From: Mesorhizobium sp. WSM4306
GTDB taxonomy: Bacteria > Pseudomonadota > Alphaproteobacteria > Rhizobiales > Rhizobiaceae
Assembly: GCF_007003975.1 (NCBI RefSeq)
Contig: NZ_VFTC01000030.1
Coordinates: 1-64,000, forward strand
Direction: 5' to 3'
DNA: 64,000 nucleotides
Part shown: positions 25,447 through 33,445 of the stretch, piece by piece
Layout: the number at the start of each line of letters is the position of its first letter
How positions within the stretch are numbered: the stretch's first letter is position 1
Translations under genes and position numbers: made by a program
The notes under the pieces: generated by a model
Databases searched by the model: none
What the model saw: the letters and a program-made list of their open reading frames with translations, nothing else
Told to the model about the DNA's origin: nothing

Positions 25447-25487
25447 GTTACCAGTAAGTAACATTCGGATAGTTACAGACCGGTAAC
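25447..25487. promoter_or_regulatory. Two TetR-type operators (GTTAC-N6-GTAAC)
   Basis: Two 16-bp palindromes with the same half-sites: GTTAC-CAGTAA-GTAAC (25447-25462) and GTTAC-AGACCG-GTAAC (25472-25487), centres 25 bp apart. They lie between the leftward pump operon and the rightward tetR, about 50 bp before the tetR start, and so suit repression of both. Confidence 0.75.
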
Positions 25488-25536
25488 ACCCTAGTCAAGA
25501 GGTGGACCGAAAATTTAGGGAGACAAGGAGACTGCG

Positions 25537-26118
25537 ATGGCAGACGGCATTACGGATCGCGTGCGTCCCCGGGATCGAATCCTGGAGACGGCGCAGGACA
25601 TGTTTCACAAACATGGCATCAAGGGCGTCGGCGTCGACGCCATTACGGAAGCCGCCGGCACCAACAAGATGACGCTGTACCGTCATTTCGAGTCCAAGGA
25701 CGAGCTGATCGTCCAATGCCTGCGCGCATCGGCAGCCAAGGGCGCCGCGATATGGGGCGAATTCGAGGCTGAGCACCCTGGCGACAAGCTGGCCCAACTA
25801 CATGCCTGGGTCCACAAGGTAGCCGAGACGCTCGCCACGGACGGCCGCGGTTGCGACATGGCCAACGCCGCCGTCGAACTGACCGAGCTCGACCACCCGG
25901 CCAGGAGCGTGATCAAAGAACTCAAAGGAGCCCAGCGCGATCGCCTTGTTGCGCTTTGCCGCGATGCCGGCATCGGTCAGGCCGAGCTTCTCGCCGATAC
26001 GCTGTCGCTGCTGTTCGAGGGTGCGCGTGTCAGCGTGCAGACCATGGGCTGCCAGGGCCCCAGCACTCAGTTCGTGCGCATGGCGGAAGGCCTGATCAGC
26101 TCTTTCAGGGCACGCTGA
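25537..26118 (+). CDS. TetR-family repressor of the RND operon
   Basis: A 193-residue TetR regulator. The HTH spans about residues 10-55 (RDRILETAQDMFHKHGIKGV, GVDAITEAAGTNKMTLYRHF), followed by an all-helical ligand domain. It has an excellent GGAGA ribosome site. It diverges from the efflux operon across a gap with two matching operators, the standard arrangement for a drug-responsive repressor that controls its neighbour and itself. Confidence 0.88.
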   Translation: MADGITDRVRPRDRILETAQDMFHKHGIKGVGVDAITEAAGTNKMTLYRHFESKDELIVQCLRASAAKGAAIWGEFEAEHPGDKLAQLHAWVHKVAETLATDGRGCDMANAAVELTELDHPARSVIKELKGAQRDRLVALCRDAGIGQAELLADTLSLLFEGARVSVQTMGCQGPSTQFVRMAEGLISSFRAR

Positions 26119-26211
26119 ACTCCAAGCTCCACGTGGAAGCTCCCGCCATCCGGCAGGGGCCGCGGGTGTTTGCCAAGCGTTGACCGTCAACGGCAGATTC
26201 ATGTGGGAATG

Positions 26212-26325
26212 AAAAAAGCCCGCTGCCGGGAGGAGGTGGCAGCGGGCTCGATTTCGAACGAGATGCGGGAGGAGGTGCACCGCGTTCAGCGCCGGCATCG
26301 CATCTGGGAGGAGTAGATGGCCGAC
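26212..26325 (-). ncRNA. Anti-Shine-Dalgarno sRNA, alpha-r14/NfeR1 (cuckoo) type
   Basis: On the minus strand three consecutive hairpins each display a CUCCUCCC-containing loop. Hairpin 1 (26301-26319) is CATCT/AGATG around ACTCCTCCC. Hairpin 2 (26262-26281) is GGTGC/GCATC around ACCTCCTCCC. Hairpin 3 (26218-26247) is a perfect 10-bp stem around ACCTCCTCCC followed by six T residues, so it is also the terminator. This is the architecture of the rhizobial alpha-r14 (NfeR1) and the wider CCUCCUCCC RNA family, which pair with ribosome sites of many transporter mRNAs. A -35/-10 pair lies just upstream, predicting an RNA of about 114 nt. The exact 5' end is estimated. Confidence 0.8.
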
Positions 26326-26331
26326 CACCAA

Positions 26332-26360
26332 TACCTACGAGTTGCTTAATGATTCGGCAA
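26332..26360 (-). promoter_or_regulatory. Promoter of the sRNA
   Basis: On the minus strand TTGCCG (26360-26355), a 17-bp spacer, then TAGGTA (26337-26332). This gives a start near 26325, a few bases before the first hairpin. The rest of 26361-26446 shows no feature. Confidence 0.55.
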
Positions 26361-26446
26361 CCATAAAAGATGCATAGCTGCTGTGCAGATTTGCGGCAGC
26401 TACCCCGACTTGTCGGACAAATAGGAAAACCGCCACGGCGCAAAAT

Positions 26447-27481
26447 TCACTGCACCGGCACGTTTTCCTTGAAGATCAGCCGCGGCTCGATGAACTTCTT
26501 CGTCAGATAGGGCGCGGCTGACGCGATCGAGCCGAGCAGGCGGATCACCGATTGCTCGGCGATCAGCCGCGCATTCTGGTCGATCACGACGTCAGCGAGG
26601 TCGTCGACGAGATAGCCGCGCGTTTCCTTCGTCAGGTCGTGACAGATGAAGACCGGCTTCTTCTTCGGCCTGGTTTCGAGCAGCGCTCTGGCCACGCCTG
26701 AGCGTCCGGCGCCGACGCAGTAGATGCCGAGCAGGTCCGGCTCGTTGTGCAGCGCCTGCATCGTGGCGGCATAGCTGCCCTCCGGCTCGTCATTGATCTC
26801 GACGGCGCTTGAGACTGTGAGGTTGGGGAACTCTTCCGACAGCACCGAGCGGAAGCCCATTTCGCGCTCCTCATGCCCGCGATAGGAGCGCGAGCCGACC
26901 ACCATCGCCAGATGGCCCTTATGGCCGTTGAGGAAGCGCCCCATCAGCAGTGCCGCCGTGCGCCCGGCGACCCGGTTGTCGATGCCGACATAGGCCGAGC
27001 GCGGGGCCGCCGGAACGTCTGAGACCAGCGTGACCAGGCGGATGCCGGCCTCGACCACATCACGCAATATGTTGCGCGTCCTGGGATGATCGACGGCGAT
27101 GACGCCGACGCCGTTGGCCTTCAGCGACAGGTTTTCGACCGCCGCCTGCAGTGCGGCGGGCGAAATGCCGGCAAGGTTGTGGATGCGGCACGAGGCGACC
27201 AGCGGCAGGCGCGCCGCATAGTCCTCGATATGCCCGGCCAGGTCGACCATGAAGCCGTTGGCGCCGATCGGCAGGAAGAATTCGAGATGCGCCGGCCGCG
27301 ATGGCAGCGTCACCTGGTCGACCACCGGCAAGTAGCCGAGCTGCTTGGCCGCTTCCATCACCCGCTGCCGGTTGGCGGCGCTCGCGCCGGCCCGGTTGTT
27401 CAGAACGCGGTCGACAGTCGCGGTCGACAGGCCGCAGCTTCTGGCAATGTCAGCAACGGTGGCTTTCATGGCTGTAGTCAT
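26447..27481 (-). CDS. LacI-family regulator of the neighbouring sugar operon
   Basis: A 344-residue LacI/GalR regulator. The N-terminal HTH and hinge are clear (KATVADIARSCGLSTATVDR, VLNNRAGASAANRQRVMEAA), followed by a periplasmic-binding-protein-like sugar domain (VGVIAVDHPRTRNILRDVVE, SAYVGIDNRVAGRTAALLMG). Possible ATG starts are 27481 and 27469; I take the first, though neither has a strong ribosome site. A rhizobial palindromic repeat lies directly before it. It is last in the leftward SBP-permease-ATPase operon and probably represses it until its sugar is present. Confidence 0.85.
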   Translation of the reverse strand: MTTAMKATVADIARSCGLSTATVDRVLNNRAGASAANRQRVMEAAKQLGYLPVVDQVTLPSRPAHLEFFLPIGANGFMVDLAGHIEDYAARLPLVASCRIHNLAGISPAALQAAVENLSLKANGVGVIAVDHPRTRNILRDVVEAGIRLVTLVSDVPAAPRSAYVGIDNRVAGRTAALLMGRFLNGHKGHLAMVVGSRSYRGHEEREMGFRSVLSEEFPNLTVSSAVEINDEPEGSYAATMQALHNEPDLLGIYCVGAGRSGVARALLETRPKKKPVFICHDLTKETRGYLVDDLADVVIDQNARLIAEQSVIRLLGSIASAAPYLTKKFIEPRLIFKENVPVQ

Positions 27482-27520
27482 AGAGCATGATCCCGAAAAG
27501 TGGGAACCGGTTCTCCGCAA
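27482..27520. repeat. Rhizobial short intergenic repeat
   Basis: Text beginning AGAGCATGATCCCGAAAAGT and running on through GGGAACCGGTT, a sequence scattered widely between genes in Rhizobiales genomes. Here it lies in the 52-bp gap between the ATPase and lacI genes. Diverged versions of similar wording occur near 2475 and 25320. Confidence 0.65.
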
Positions 27521-27533
27521 GGCCGATGGCCAC

Positions 27534-28328
27534 TCAGCCGTGCGATGGCCTGCCTTCGGCGATGGCGTCGCGGATCTCCTTGTCCGACATCCCGGTAATG
27601 ATGCGTTCGACTTCAGCGACCGTCGTCTTCTTCGGATCGATGTCGTCGGCCACCACCTTGCCCCGGCGCATGACGACGATGCGGTCGACCACCTGGAAGA
27701 CGTGGTGGATGTTGTGGGCGATGAAGATACAGGAATGTCCGGAATCGCGCGCGTTGCGCACGAAGCTCAGCACGCCTTGCGTTTCGGCGACGCCGAGATT
27801 GTTGGTCGGCTCGTCGAGGATGATCAGCTCGCTGTCGAAATGCATGGCGCGCGCGATCGCCACCGCTTGCCGCTCTCCACCTGACAGCGAGCCGATCGGC
27901 GTCGTCGGCGGGATGTTCTTGGAAATGCCGACCTGTTTCAACAGGTCGCGGGCGACCACGTTCATCGCCTCCTGGTCCATGCGGTTCAGAAAGCGCGGCG
28001 GCTTGATCGGCTCGCGCCCGAGGAACAGGTTGCGCGCGATCGACAGCTGCGTGACCAGTGCGGAGTCCTGGTAGATCGTCTCAATACCGTGCGCGATGGC
28101 GTCGCTGGTGCTGCGCAGATTGACCTTCTTGCCGCGGATGAAGATGTCGCCACTGGTCAGTGGCACGGCGCCCGACAGCACCTTGATCAGCGTCGACTTG
28201 CCCGCGCCATTGTCGCCGAGCAGGCCGACGATCTCCCTTTCGTTGACGTGGAAGTTGGCGTCCACCAGCGCCTGCACGCGCCCGTAGGATTTGCGGATGT
28301 TCATCATGCGGATGAGCGGTTCAGCCAT
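27534..28328 (-). CDS. Sugar ABC transporter ATP-binding protein, single domain
   Basis: A 264-residue ATPase with Walker A GDNGAGKST, signature LSGGERQAVAIARAM, Walker B LIILDEPTNNLG and switch His in FIAHNIHHVF. Unlike the double-domain RbsA type at 8.8 kb, it has one nucleotide-binding domain, as in FrcA-type rhizobial sugar systems. It starts 3 bp after the permease stop. It energises uptake for the binding protein and permease upstream. Confidence 0.88.
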   Translation of the reverse strand: MAEPLIRMMNIRKSYGRVQALVDANFHVNEREIVGLLGDNGAGKSTLIKVLSGAVPLTSGDIFIRGKKVNLRSTSDAIAHGIETIYQDSALVTQLSIARNLFLGREPIKPPRFLNRMDQEAMNVVARDLLKQVGISKNIPPTTPIGSLSGGERQAVAIARAMHFDSELIILDEPTNNLGVAETQGVLSFVRNARDSGHSCIFIAHNIHHVFQVVDRIVVMRRGKVVADDIDPKKTTVAEVERIITGMSDKEIRDAIAEGRPSHG

Positions 28329-28331
28329 GGT

Positions 28332-29318
28332 TCACGTCCCTGCCTGATGCCGGCGTTCGAGCCATGAGTGCAGCGCCATCATGCCGAGGATGATCGCGCC
28401 GATGAAGATGTTGTAGGCAAGACCCGGCACGCCGATCAGCACGATGCCGTTGCGCATCACGCGCAGGATCAGGATGCCGAGCACGGTGCCGATGATGGTG
28501 CCGCGGCCGCCGGTCAGCGCCGTGCCGCCGATCACCACCATGGCGATGACCTCGAGCTCGTACCCGGTGCCGCTGTTGGGATTGGCGGCCGAGGTGCGCA
28601 GCGAAGAGATGACCCCGGCCAGCGAGGCCATCAGCGACGACAGCACGAACAGGCCGATCTTGACGCCATTGACGTTGACGCCGCGCGCGCGGGCGGCGTT
28701 TGGATTGCCGCCGGCGGCCTGGATCCAGTTGCCGGTGCGGCTCTGCGTCAGCACATAGCCCAGCACGATCGCAGCACCTATGAACCAGAACAGCGAGGCA
28801 TAGATACGGAACGGTCCGACATAGAAGTCGCCGACCAGGATGTTGGCCAGCCAGCTGCCTTCGGCGCTCCAGGTGCGCTGCGGGAAGCCGTCGGTGATGA
28901 ACAGCGCCGAGCCGCGCACGACCAGCAGCATGCCGAGCGTCACCAGGAAGGACGGGATCTTGAGCTGCGTGACGAACCAGCCATTCACCAGTCCGATCAG
29001 AGCAGCGACGATCAGCGCGATCAGCAGGCCCATCTCCAGCGAGGTGACGCCGCTGTTGTAAAGCGTCCACATCAGCACCGGTGAGAAGCCGAACAGCGAG
29101 CCGACCGAAAGGTCGAATTCTCCGGATGTCATCAGCAAGGTCATTGCCAGCGCGATCAGGCCGAGCTCGACGGTGAAGGCCAGGATGTTGGAGATGTTCT
29201 GTGGCGAGAGGAAGTCGGGATTGATGCCCCAGAAGACGGCGAGCTCGACGATGAGCAACACCAGCGGGCCGAATTCCGCTCGCGCGATGAAACTTTGAAT
29301 GAAGGAATGGTTTTCCAT
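28332..29318 (-). CDS. Sugar ABC transporter permease (CUT2)
   Basis: A 328-residue inner-membrane permease with the CUT2 hallmark ALAMTLLMTSGEFDLSVGS and AARARGVNVNGVKIGLFVLS, and roughly eight to ten hydrophobic segments. It follows the binding-protein gene after a terminator-like hairpin, so it is probably made in smaller amounts than the receptor. Confidence 0.88.
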   Translation of the reverse strand: MENHSFIQSFIARAEFGPLVLLIVELAVFWGINPDFLSPQNISNILAFTVELGLIALAMTLLMTSGEFDLSVGSLFGFSPVLMWTLYNSGVTSLEMGLLIALIVAALIGLVNGWFVTQLKIPSFLVTLGMLLVVRGSALFITDGFPQRTWSAEGSWLANILVGDFYVGPFRIYASLFWFIGAAIVLGYVLTQSRTGNWIQAAGGNPNAARARGVNVNGVKIGLFVLSSLMASLAGVISSLRTSAANPNSGTGYELEVIAMVVIGGTALTGGRGTIIGTVLGILILRVMRNGIVLIGVPGLAYNIFIGAIILGMMALHSWLERRHQAGT

Positions 29319-29370
29319 TGAGCCCGCGACATAAGCGCGGCCGTCCGATGGGGACGGCGCGGGGAGGAGG

Positions 29371-29400
29371 AAAAACGGTCGCGACAGGGGCCGCGACCGT
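29371..29400 (-). terminator. Intraoperonic terminator/attenuator after the binding protein gene
   Basis: A perfect 9-bp stem (ACGGTCGCG and complement, loop of 8) followed on the minus strand by TTTT. It lies 12 bp past the binding-protein stop and before the permease start. Partial termination here would raise receptor relative to channel. The sequence CCTCCTCCCC follows directly. Confidence 0.7.
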
Positions 29401-29411
29401 TCGCTTGAGGA

Positions 29412-30344
29412 TTATTTGCCGGACAGGATCTTGTCGTAGACGCCGGCCGTGTCCTTCTCATAGAGCGCGCCGGTGATAACGTTGAAGCCTGGAGGAATGC
29501 CGCTGGCGGCCATGTTGGCCAGCGAAAGCGCCACATAACTGGTCGCCTGCGGGTCTTGCCACTGCCCGGCATTGACGTAGCCGTTCAGCACTTCCTGCGT
29601 GGTGTCGAGCGAGTTGCCCCAGCCGACGACCGGGATTTCGCCCGGCTTGACGCCGGCCTGGTCGAAGACGCGCTTGACCGAGCCGGTGACGAGGTCGCCG
29701 AGGCCGATCATCGCCTTGACCTTGCCCTTGTTGGCGGTGAGGTAGTCGACCATGCGGTTGATCACTTCGGCCTGGTCGAGCGTCGCTTCGGTGATTTCAT
29801 AGGTGATGCCGAGCGGGCCGAACACGCTCTTGATGCCTTCCTCTTCCTGCACGCCATAGGTGGCGCCGGGAACCTCGACCGGCATCCAGACGAAATCGCC
29901 CTTCTTCACCAGGCCCTTGTCGACCAGATACTGCGCCCAGTGCTTGCCGAAGGTGACGTTGTCGCCGCCGACATAGGCGTTGAAGTTGGCCTTTGGATCG
30001 GGCGTGTTGAAGTTGATGATCGGAATATTGGCGGCACGCGCTTCCTTGACGATCTCGACCAGGCTGCCCGGATCGGGACTGGTGGTGACGATGCCGTCGG
30101 CCTTGGCCGAGATGGCGGCGCGAACAGCCTCCTGCTGCGAGGCCACGTCGCCATTGTGGAACGAGGTGTTGACGGTGTTGCCGGTGTCCGTCGCCCATTG
30201 CTTGGCGCCGGCCAGGAAGTAGGTCCAGACCGGATCGGCCGGTCCACCGTGCGAAATCCAGTAGAACGTCTTGGCCTGTGCCGCCGCCGGAATGGCCAGC
30301 GCCACAATCAAGCCAAGCACGAGTAATCGTAGCCTCGTCAGCAT
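29412..30344 (-). CDS. Periplasmic sugar-binding protein
   Basis: A 310-residue type-I solute receptor. The signal peptide is residues 1-22 or so (MLTRLRLLVLGLIVALAIPA ending AQA). The mature part shows FYWISHGGPADPVWTYFLAG, DGIVTTSPDPGSLVEIVKEA and VVGWGNSLDTTQEVLNGYVN. I start at ATG 30344, right after an AGGAAAG ribosome site; the frame is open to 30485 but without family-like sequence. It is first in the operon with permease, ATPase and LacI. The ligand is probably a monosaccharide. Confidence 0.85.
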   Translation of the reverse strand: MLTRLRLLVLGLIVALAIPAAAQAKTFYWISHGGPADPVWTYFLAGAKQWATDTGNTVNTSFHNGDVASQQEAVRAAISAKADGIVTTSPDPGSLVEIVKEARAANIPIINFNTPDPKANFNAYVGGDNVTFGKHWAQYLVDKGLVKKGDFVWMPVEVPGATYGVQEEEGIKSVFGPLGITYEITEATLDQAEVINRMVDYLTANKGKVKAMIGLGDLVTGSVKRVFDQAGVKPGEIPVVGWGNSLDTTQEVLNGYVNAGQWQDPQATSYVALSLANMAASGIPPGFNVITGALYEKDTAGVYDKILSGK

Positions 30345-30721
30345 TTGCTTTCCTCCATGTTGAAAAACGACCTCCACGTCCGGATGATCCGGGGCCATGC
30401 CCCCGATCATATCCTCCTGCCAGGGCCGACCCGGATGCTCAGAGCATCCTCTTTTCTGGCCGATGGCAAGCCTCCATCCGCCCAATGGATGGTGGCGCGA
30501 TGCAACACGCCATCAGCGATCCCATCAGATCGCATCAGTTGTGGTGCTATTTTCCCAGGGCAAGCGACGCCGTCAGGCCATCAGCTTGCCGGGATGGTAC
30601 CCGACAAAATCGCCTGGGCTGCGGCGCTGGAGCAAAAGTGCGTGCGATTTTGCGTCCGGAACTGCGCCAAAACCAAAGGGATAGAGCATTTGGAGGCGAT
30701 TCTGTTTTCGCCGCAATTGCT
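30345..30721. promoter_or_regulatory. Intergenic region upstream of the sugar operon
   Basis: 377 bp without a supported gene. It must hold the operon promoter. GCGATC-N6-GATCGC (30516-30533) is an inverted repeat that could be a LacI-type operator, but it is about 170 bp upstream. Near the right end, 30682-30725 is a repeat-like element with ends TAGAGCA and TTGCTCTA, overlapping the stop codon of the FAH-family gene. Confidence 0.4.
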
Positions 30722-31879
30722 CTAGAGAAGGCCGGCTTTGGCGAGGTCGCGCATCAGATGGCTGGCACCATAGGTCCAGTGCGGACAATCCGGCGACAGA
30801 AGCACGCGATTGACCAGCGCGCCGAATTTCTCCGACGAAATGGTGACGATGTCGCCGACCTTGTGAGTGAACCCCTTGCCCTTTTCGCCGCGGTCCTTCG
30901 ACGGCACGAACATGGTGCCGAGATAAAGCGCCAACCCGTCAGGATACTGATGGTGCGGCCCCATGGCGGCCGCGACCAGCTCTTCCGGCGAACGGCTGAT
31001 CTCGGCCATCGAACTCGCGCCCTCGAGCGAGAACCCGTCCTCGCCCTCGACTTTCAGCCGCACGATGGCCTGCTTGACGTCGTCGATGGCGAAGGTGTCG
31101 TCGAACAGCCGGATGAACGGGCCGAGCGAAGCCGAGGCGTTGTTGTCCTTGGCCTTGCCGAGCAGCAGCGCCGAACGCCCTTCGACGTCGCGCAGATTGA
31201 CGTCGTTGCCGATGGTGGCGCCGACGATCCTGCCGCTGCTGGCGGCGATCATGGCAATCTCCGGCTCCGGATTGTTCCAGGTGGAGACGGGATGCAGGCC
31301 GACATCGGCGCCGAAACCGACCGACGCCATCGGCTGGCATTTGGTGAAGATCTCGGCATCGGGGCCGATGCCGACTTCCAGATATTGCGACCAGGCGCCG
31401 CGCTGGATCAGCTTGGCCTTGATCTCCATCGCTTCCGGCGACCCCGGCTTCAGCTTCGACAGATCGTGGCCGATCAGCCCGGCAATGTCGGCGCGGATGG
31501 CGTCGGCCTTTTCCGCCGAACCGCGCGCCTGCTCCTCGATGACGCGTTCGAGCAGGCTGACCACGAAGGTCACGCCCGACGCCTTCACCGCCTGCAGGTC
31601 TACCGGCGAGACCAGATAGGGCTTGCCCGGATCGCGGGTGGCCTGAAAACTATTGGCGGCAATCGCGTTGAGTGAGCCGATCGACTTGCCCTTGGCCGAG
31701 CGCACATATCCGGCCGGGTCGGCCATCTCGCAAATGTCGCGCACGGTTGGTGCTGCGCTCGATGTGATGTCGAGGACGGTGCCGTCGCGGACCGTGACCA
31801 CCAGCGGATGCGAGGCATCGCTCGCTTTGGCGCGGCCGATGAAGAGCCCGTCGGCGGGAAGCTGCGTTGGGTTCGTCAT
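30722..31879 (-). CDS. Fumarylacetoacetate hydrolase-family sugar-acid enzyme
   Basis: A 385-residue cytosolic metalloenzyme of the FAH fold. The C-terminal two thirds hold the family core (VGIGPDAEIFTKCQPM, WNNPEPEIAMIAASSGRIVG, ATIGNDVNLRDVEGRSALLL). The length and extra N-terminal domain fit the group that includes 2-keto-3-deoxy-pentonate dehydratases (XylX/KdaD), which form 2-oxoglutarate semialdehyde, rather than true fumarylacetoacetase. Standing upstream of a pentose-like ABC operon supports a sugar-acid role, but they may be separate transcripts. It diverges from the amine oxidase gene. The substrate is inference. Confidence 0.7.
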   Translation of the reverse strand: MTNPTQLPADGLFIGRAKASDASHPLVVTVRDGTVLDITSSAAPTVRDICEMADPAGYVRSAKGKSIGSLNAIAANSFQATRDPGKPYLVSPVDLQAVKASGVTFVVSLLERVIEEQARGSAEKADAIRADIAGLIGHDLSKLKPGSPEAMEIKAKLIQRGAWSQYLEVGIGPDAEIFTKCQPMASVGFGADVGLHPVSTWNNPEPEIAMIAASSGRIVGATIGNDVNLRDVEGRSALLLGKAKDNNASASLGPFIRLFDDTFAIDDVKQAIVRLKVEGEDGFSLEGASSMAEISRSPEELVAAAMGPHHQYPDGLALYLGTMFVPSKDRGEKGKGFTHKVGDIVTISSEKFGALVNRVLLSPDCPHWTYGASHLMRDLAKAGLL

Positions 31880-32005
31880 GGCTTACGGTCCTTTGAATGA
31901 TCGCGAATGGGAGCTGGCCTGAAGGGCGCGGCACTTTCACCGGATTCACGTCAAAGGTCTATCCCGTGGCGCAGCCAATTATCGGTTCTGACCTGACGCT
32001 CACTC

Positions 32006-32021
32006 TTTCAAAAAAATGAAA
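32006..32021. promoter_or_regulatory. Candidate XRE-cupin operator 1 (TTTCA-N6-TGAAA)
   Basis: A 16-bp palindrome, TTTCA-N6-TGAAA with an all-A centre, 45 bp before the amine oxidase start in the divergent gap with the FAH gene. The same form occurs at 33392-33407. Confidence 0.5.
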
Positions 32022-32065
32022 TAGCCAATAGAATTTTCATTTTACGCGCCACATCAGGTGAAGCC

Positions 32066-33349
32066 TTGCCCGTGCCGTTTTCCATTCCGATCTGGCAAAA
32101 GCCGAAGACCGCATCCGCATTCCAGTCGCTCGTCCCGGATGGCGCATCTGTCGATGTCGTCATCGTCGGCGGCGGCTTCATGGGTATGTCGACGGCCTTG
32201 CATGCCGCGCGTCTCGGCCTCGGCGTTCAGGTGCTGGATGCCGGCGAAATCGGGCAGGGTGCTTCGGGCCTCAATGGCGGCCAGGTCATTCCAGGCCTGA
32301 AATACGATCCGGAATGGCTGCTTGAGCATTTCGGCCCCAAGCGTGGCCAGGCATTGGTCGATTTCGCCGCCTCGACGGCGGATACGGTGTTCGATCTCAT
32401 CCGAGACGAAAAACTGGCGGTGCCGTTCACGCGCAATGGCTGGATCCAGGCTGCGCACACCGAAACCGCCTTGAAAGCGGCCGCGAACCGGGATCGGCAA
32501 TGGCGGGCGCGTGGCGCCGATGTCCAGCTTCTGAGCCAAAGCGAGATCGCGGCGATGACCGGCGCGCAAGGTTATCTCGGCGGCTGGCTCGACCGCCGCG
32601 CCGGCATCATCGATCCGCTTGCCTATACGCTGGAACTGGCGCGCATCGCGGCCGCTGCCGGCGCCAGCATTGCCGAGCGCCATAAGGTGGTGAAACTGAC
32701 CAAAGAGGCCGCCCTTTGGCGTGTTTCGACCGCAAACGGCGCGGAGGTGTGGGCCAAGGCGGTTGTGCTGGCGACCAACGCCTATACCGATGGACTGCTT
32801 CCGGGCCTGGCGGAGACCATCGTGCCGCTGCATTCCTTCCAGATCGCGACCGCACCGCTGTCGTCCAACCTGGCGGCGACGATCCTGCCGGAAGGGCAGG
32901 CGGTATCCGACTCCAGGCGCATCCTTGTCTACTATCGCAAGACAGCTGATGGCCGGCTGGTGCTTGGCGGGCGCGGCCGCATGGCACTGCCGAGGAGTGA
33001 GGCCGACTGGGCGCATCTGCAGCGCGCACTGCTGCGGCTCTATCCGGCCTTGGCCGATACTCCGATCGAGAAGCGCTGGTTCGGCCGCGTGGCGATGACG
33101 CCGGATCATCTGCCGCACATCCACGAGCCCGAAAAGGGCCTGCTCGCCGTGGTCGGCTGCCAGGGCAGGGGCATCGGCCTGATGAGCGCGTTGGGAAAAC
33201 GCATGGCGGGCTACTTGGCAGCCGGTGATGTAACGCAATTGCCGTTCCCGCTGTCGCCGATCCGGCCGATCCCGTTCCATGCCTTCCGCCAGGTCGGCGT
33301 CGCCGCGACCATCGCCTGGTATAGGATGCTGGACGCCTTCGAGCGCTGA
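32066..33349 (+). CDS. FAD-dependent amine oxidase (PuuB/OrdL-like)
   Basis: A 427-residue flavoprotein of the DAO family. The dinucleotide fold is near residue 30 (VDVVIVGGGFMGMSTALHAA), followed by GASGLNGGQVIPGLK, a motif typical of gamma-glutamylputrescine oxidase and related enzymes. The C-terminus has RLVLGGRGRMALP and GCQGRGIGLMSALGKRMAGY. The start is TTG 32066 or GTG 32072; both are unusual. It heads an operon-like run with a polyamine-type ABC transporter and an XRE-cupin regulator, so it probably oxidises the imported amine or its gamma-glutamyl form. No glutamate-putrescine ligase is visible nearby. Confidence 0.82.
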   Translation: MPVPFSIPIWQKPKTASAFQSLVPDGASVDVVIVGGGFMGMSTALHAARLGLGVQVLDAGEIGQGASGLNGGQVIPGLKYDPEWLLEHFGPKRGQALVDFAASTADTVFDLIRDEKLAVPFTRNGWIQAAHTETALKAAANRDRQWRARGADVQLLSQSEIAAMTGAQGYLGGWLDRRAGIIDPLAYTLELARIAAAAGASIAERHKVVKLTKEAALWRVSTANGAEVWAKAVVLATNAYTDGLLPGLAETIVPLHSFQIATAPLSSNLAATILPEGQAVSDSRRILVYYRKTADGRLVLGGRGRMALPRSEADWAHLQRALLRLYPALADTPIEKRWFGRVAMTPDHLPHIHEPEKGLLAVVGCQGRGIGLMSALGKRMAGYLAAGDVTQLPFPLSPIRPIPFHAFRQVGVAATIAWYRMLDAFER

Positions 33350-33391
33350 TTGCACGCTGGCCGGTCAGCGCCAGCTAATTCAGCTTGACAG

Positions 33392-33407
33392 TTTCATGAA
33401 TATGAAA
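33392..33407. promoter_or_regulatory. Candidate XRE-cupin operator 2 (TTTCA-N6-TGAAA)
   Basis: TTTCATGAATATGAAA, a perfect palindrome at its outer six bases, 38 bp before the potB-like start. It shares the half-sites and spacing of 32006-32021, which suggests a second regulated promoter for the transporter genes. Confidence 0.55.
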
Positions 33408-33445
33408 AAAGTTAAGTTGATTTCACAATTCGGTTGAACAGTTTG

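Noticed and set aside
26263..26349. Two tiny plus-strand ORFs after GGGAGGAG sequences (17 and 10 codons)
   Set aside because: The GGAGGAG copies are the complement of the sRNA loops on the minus strand; the structured RNA explains all three at once.
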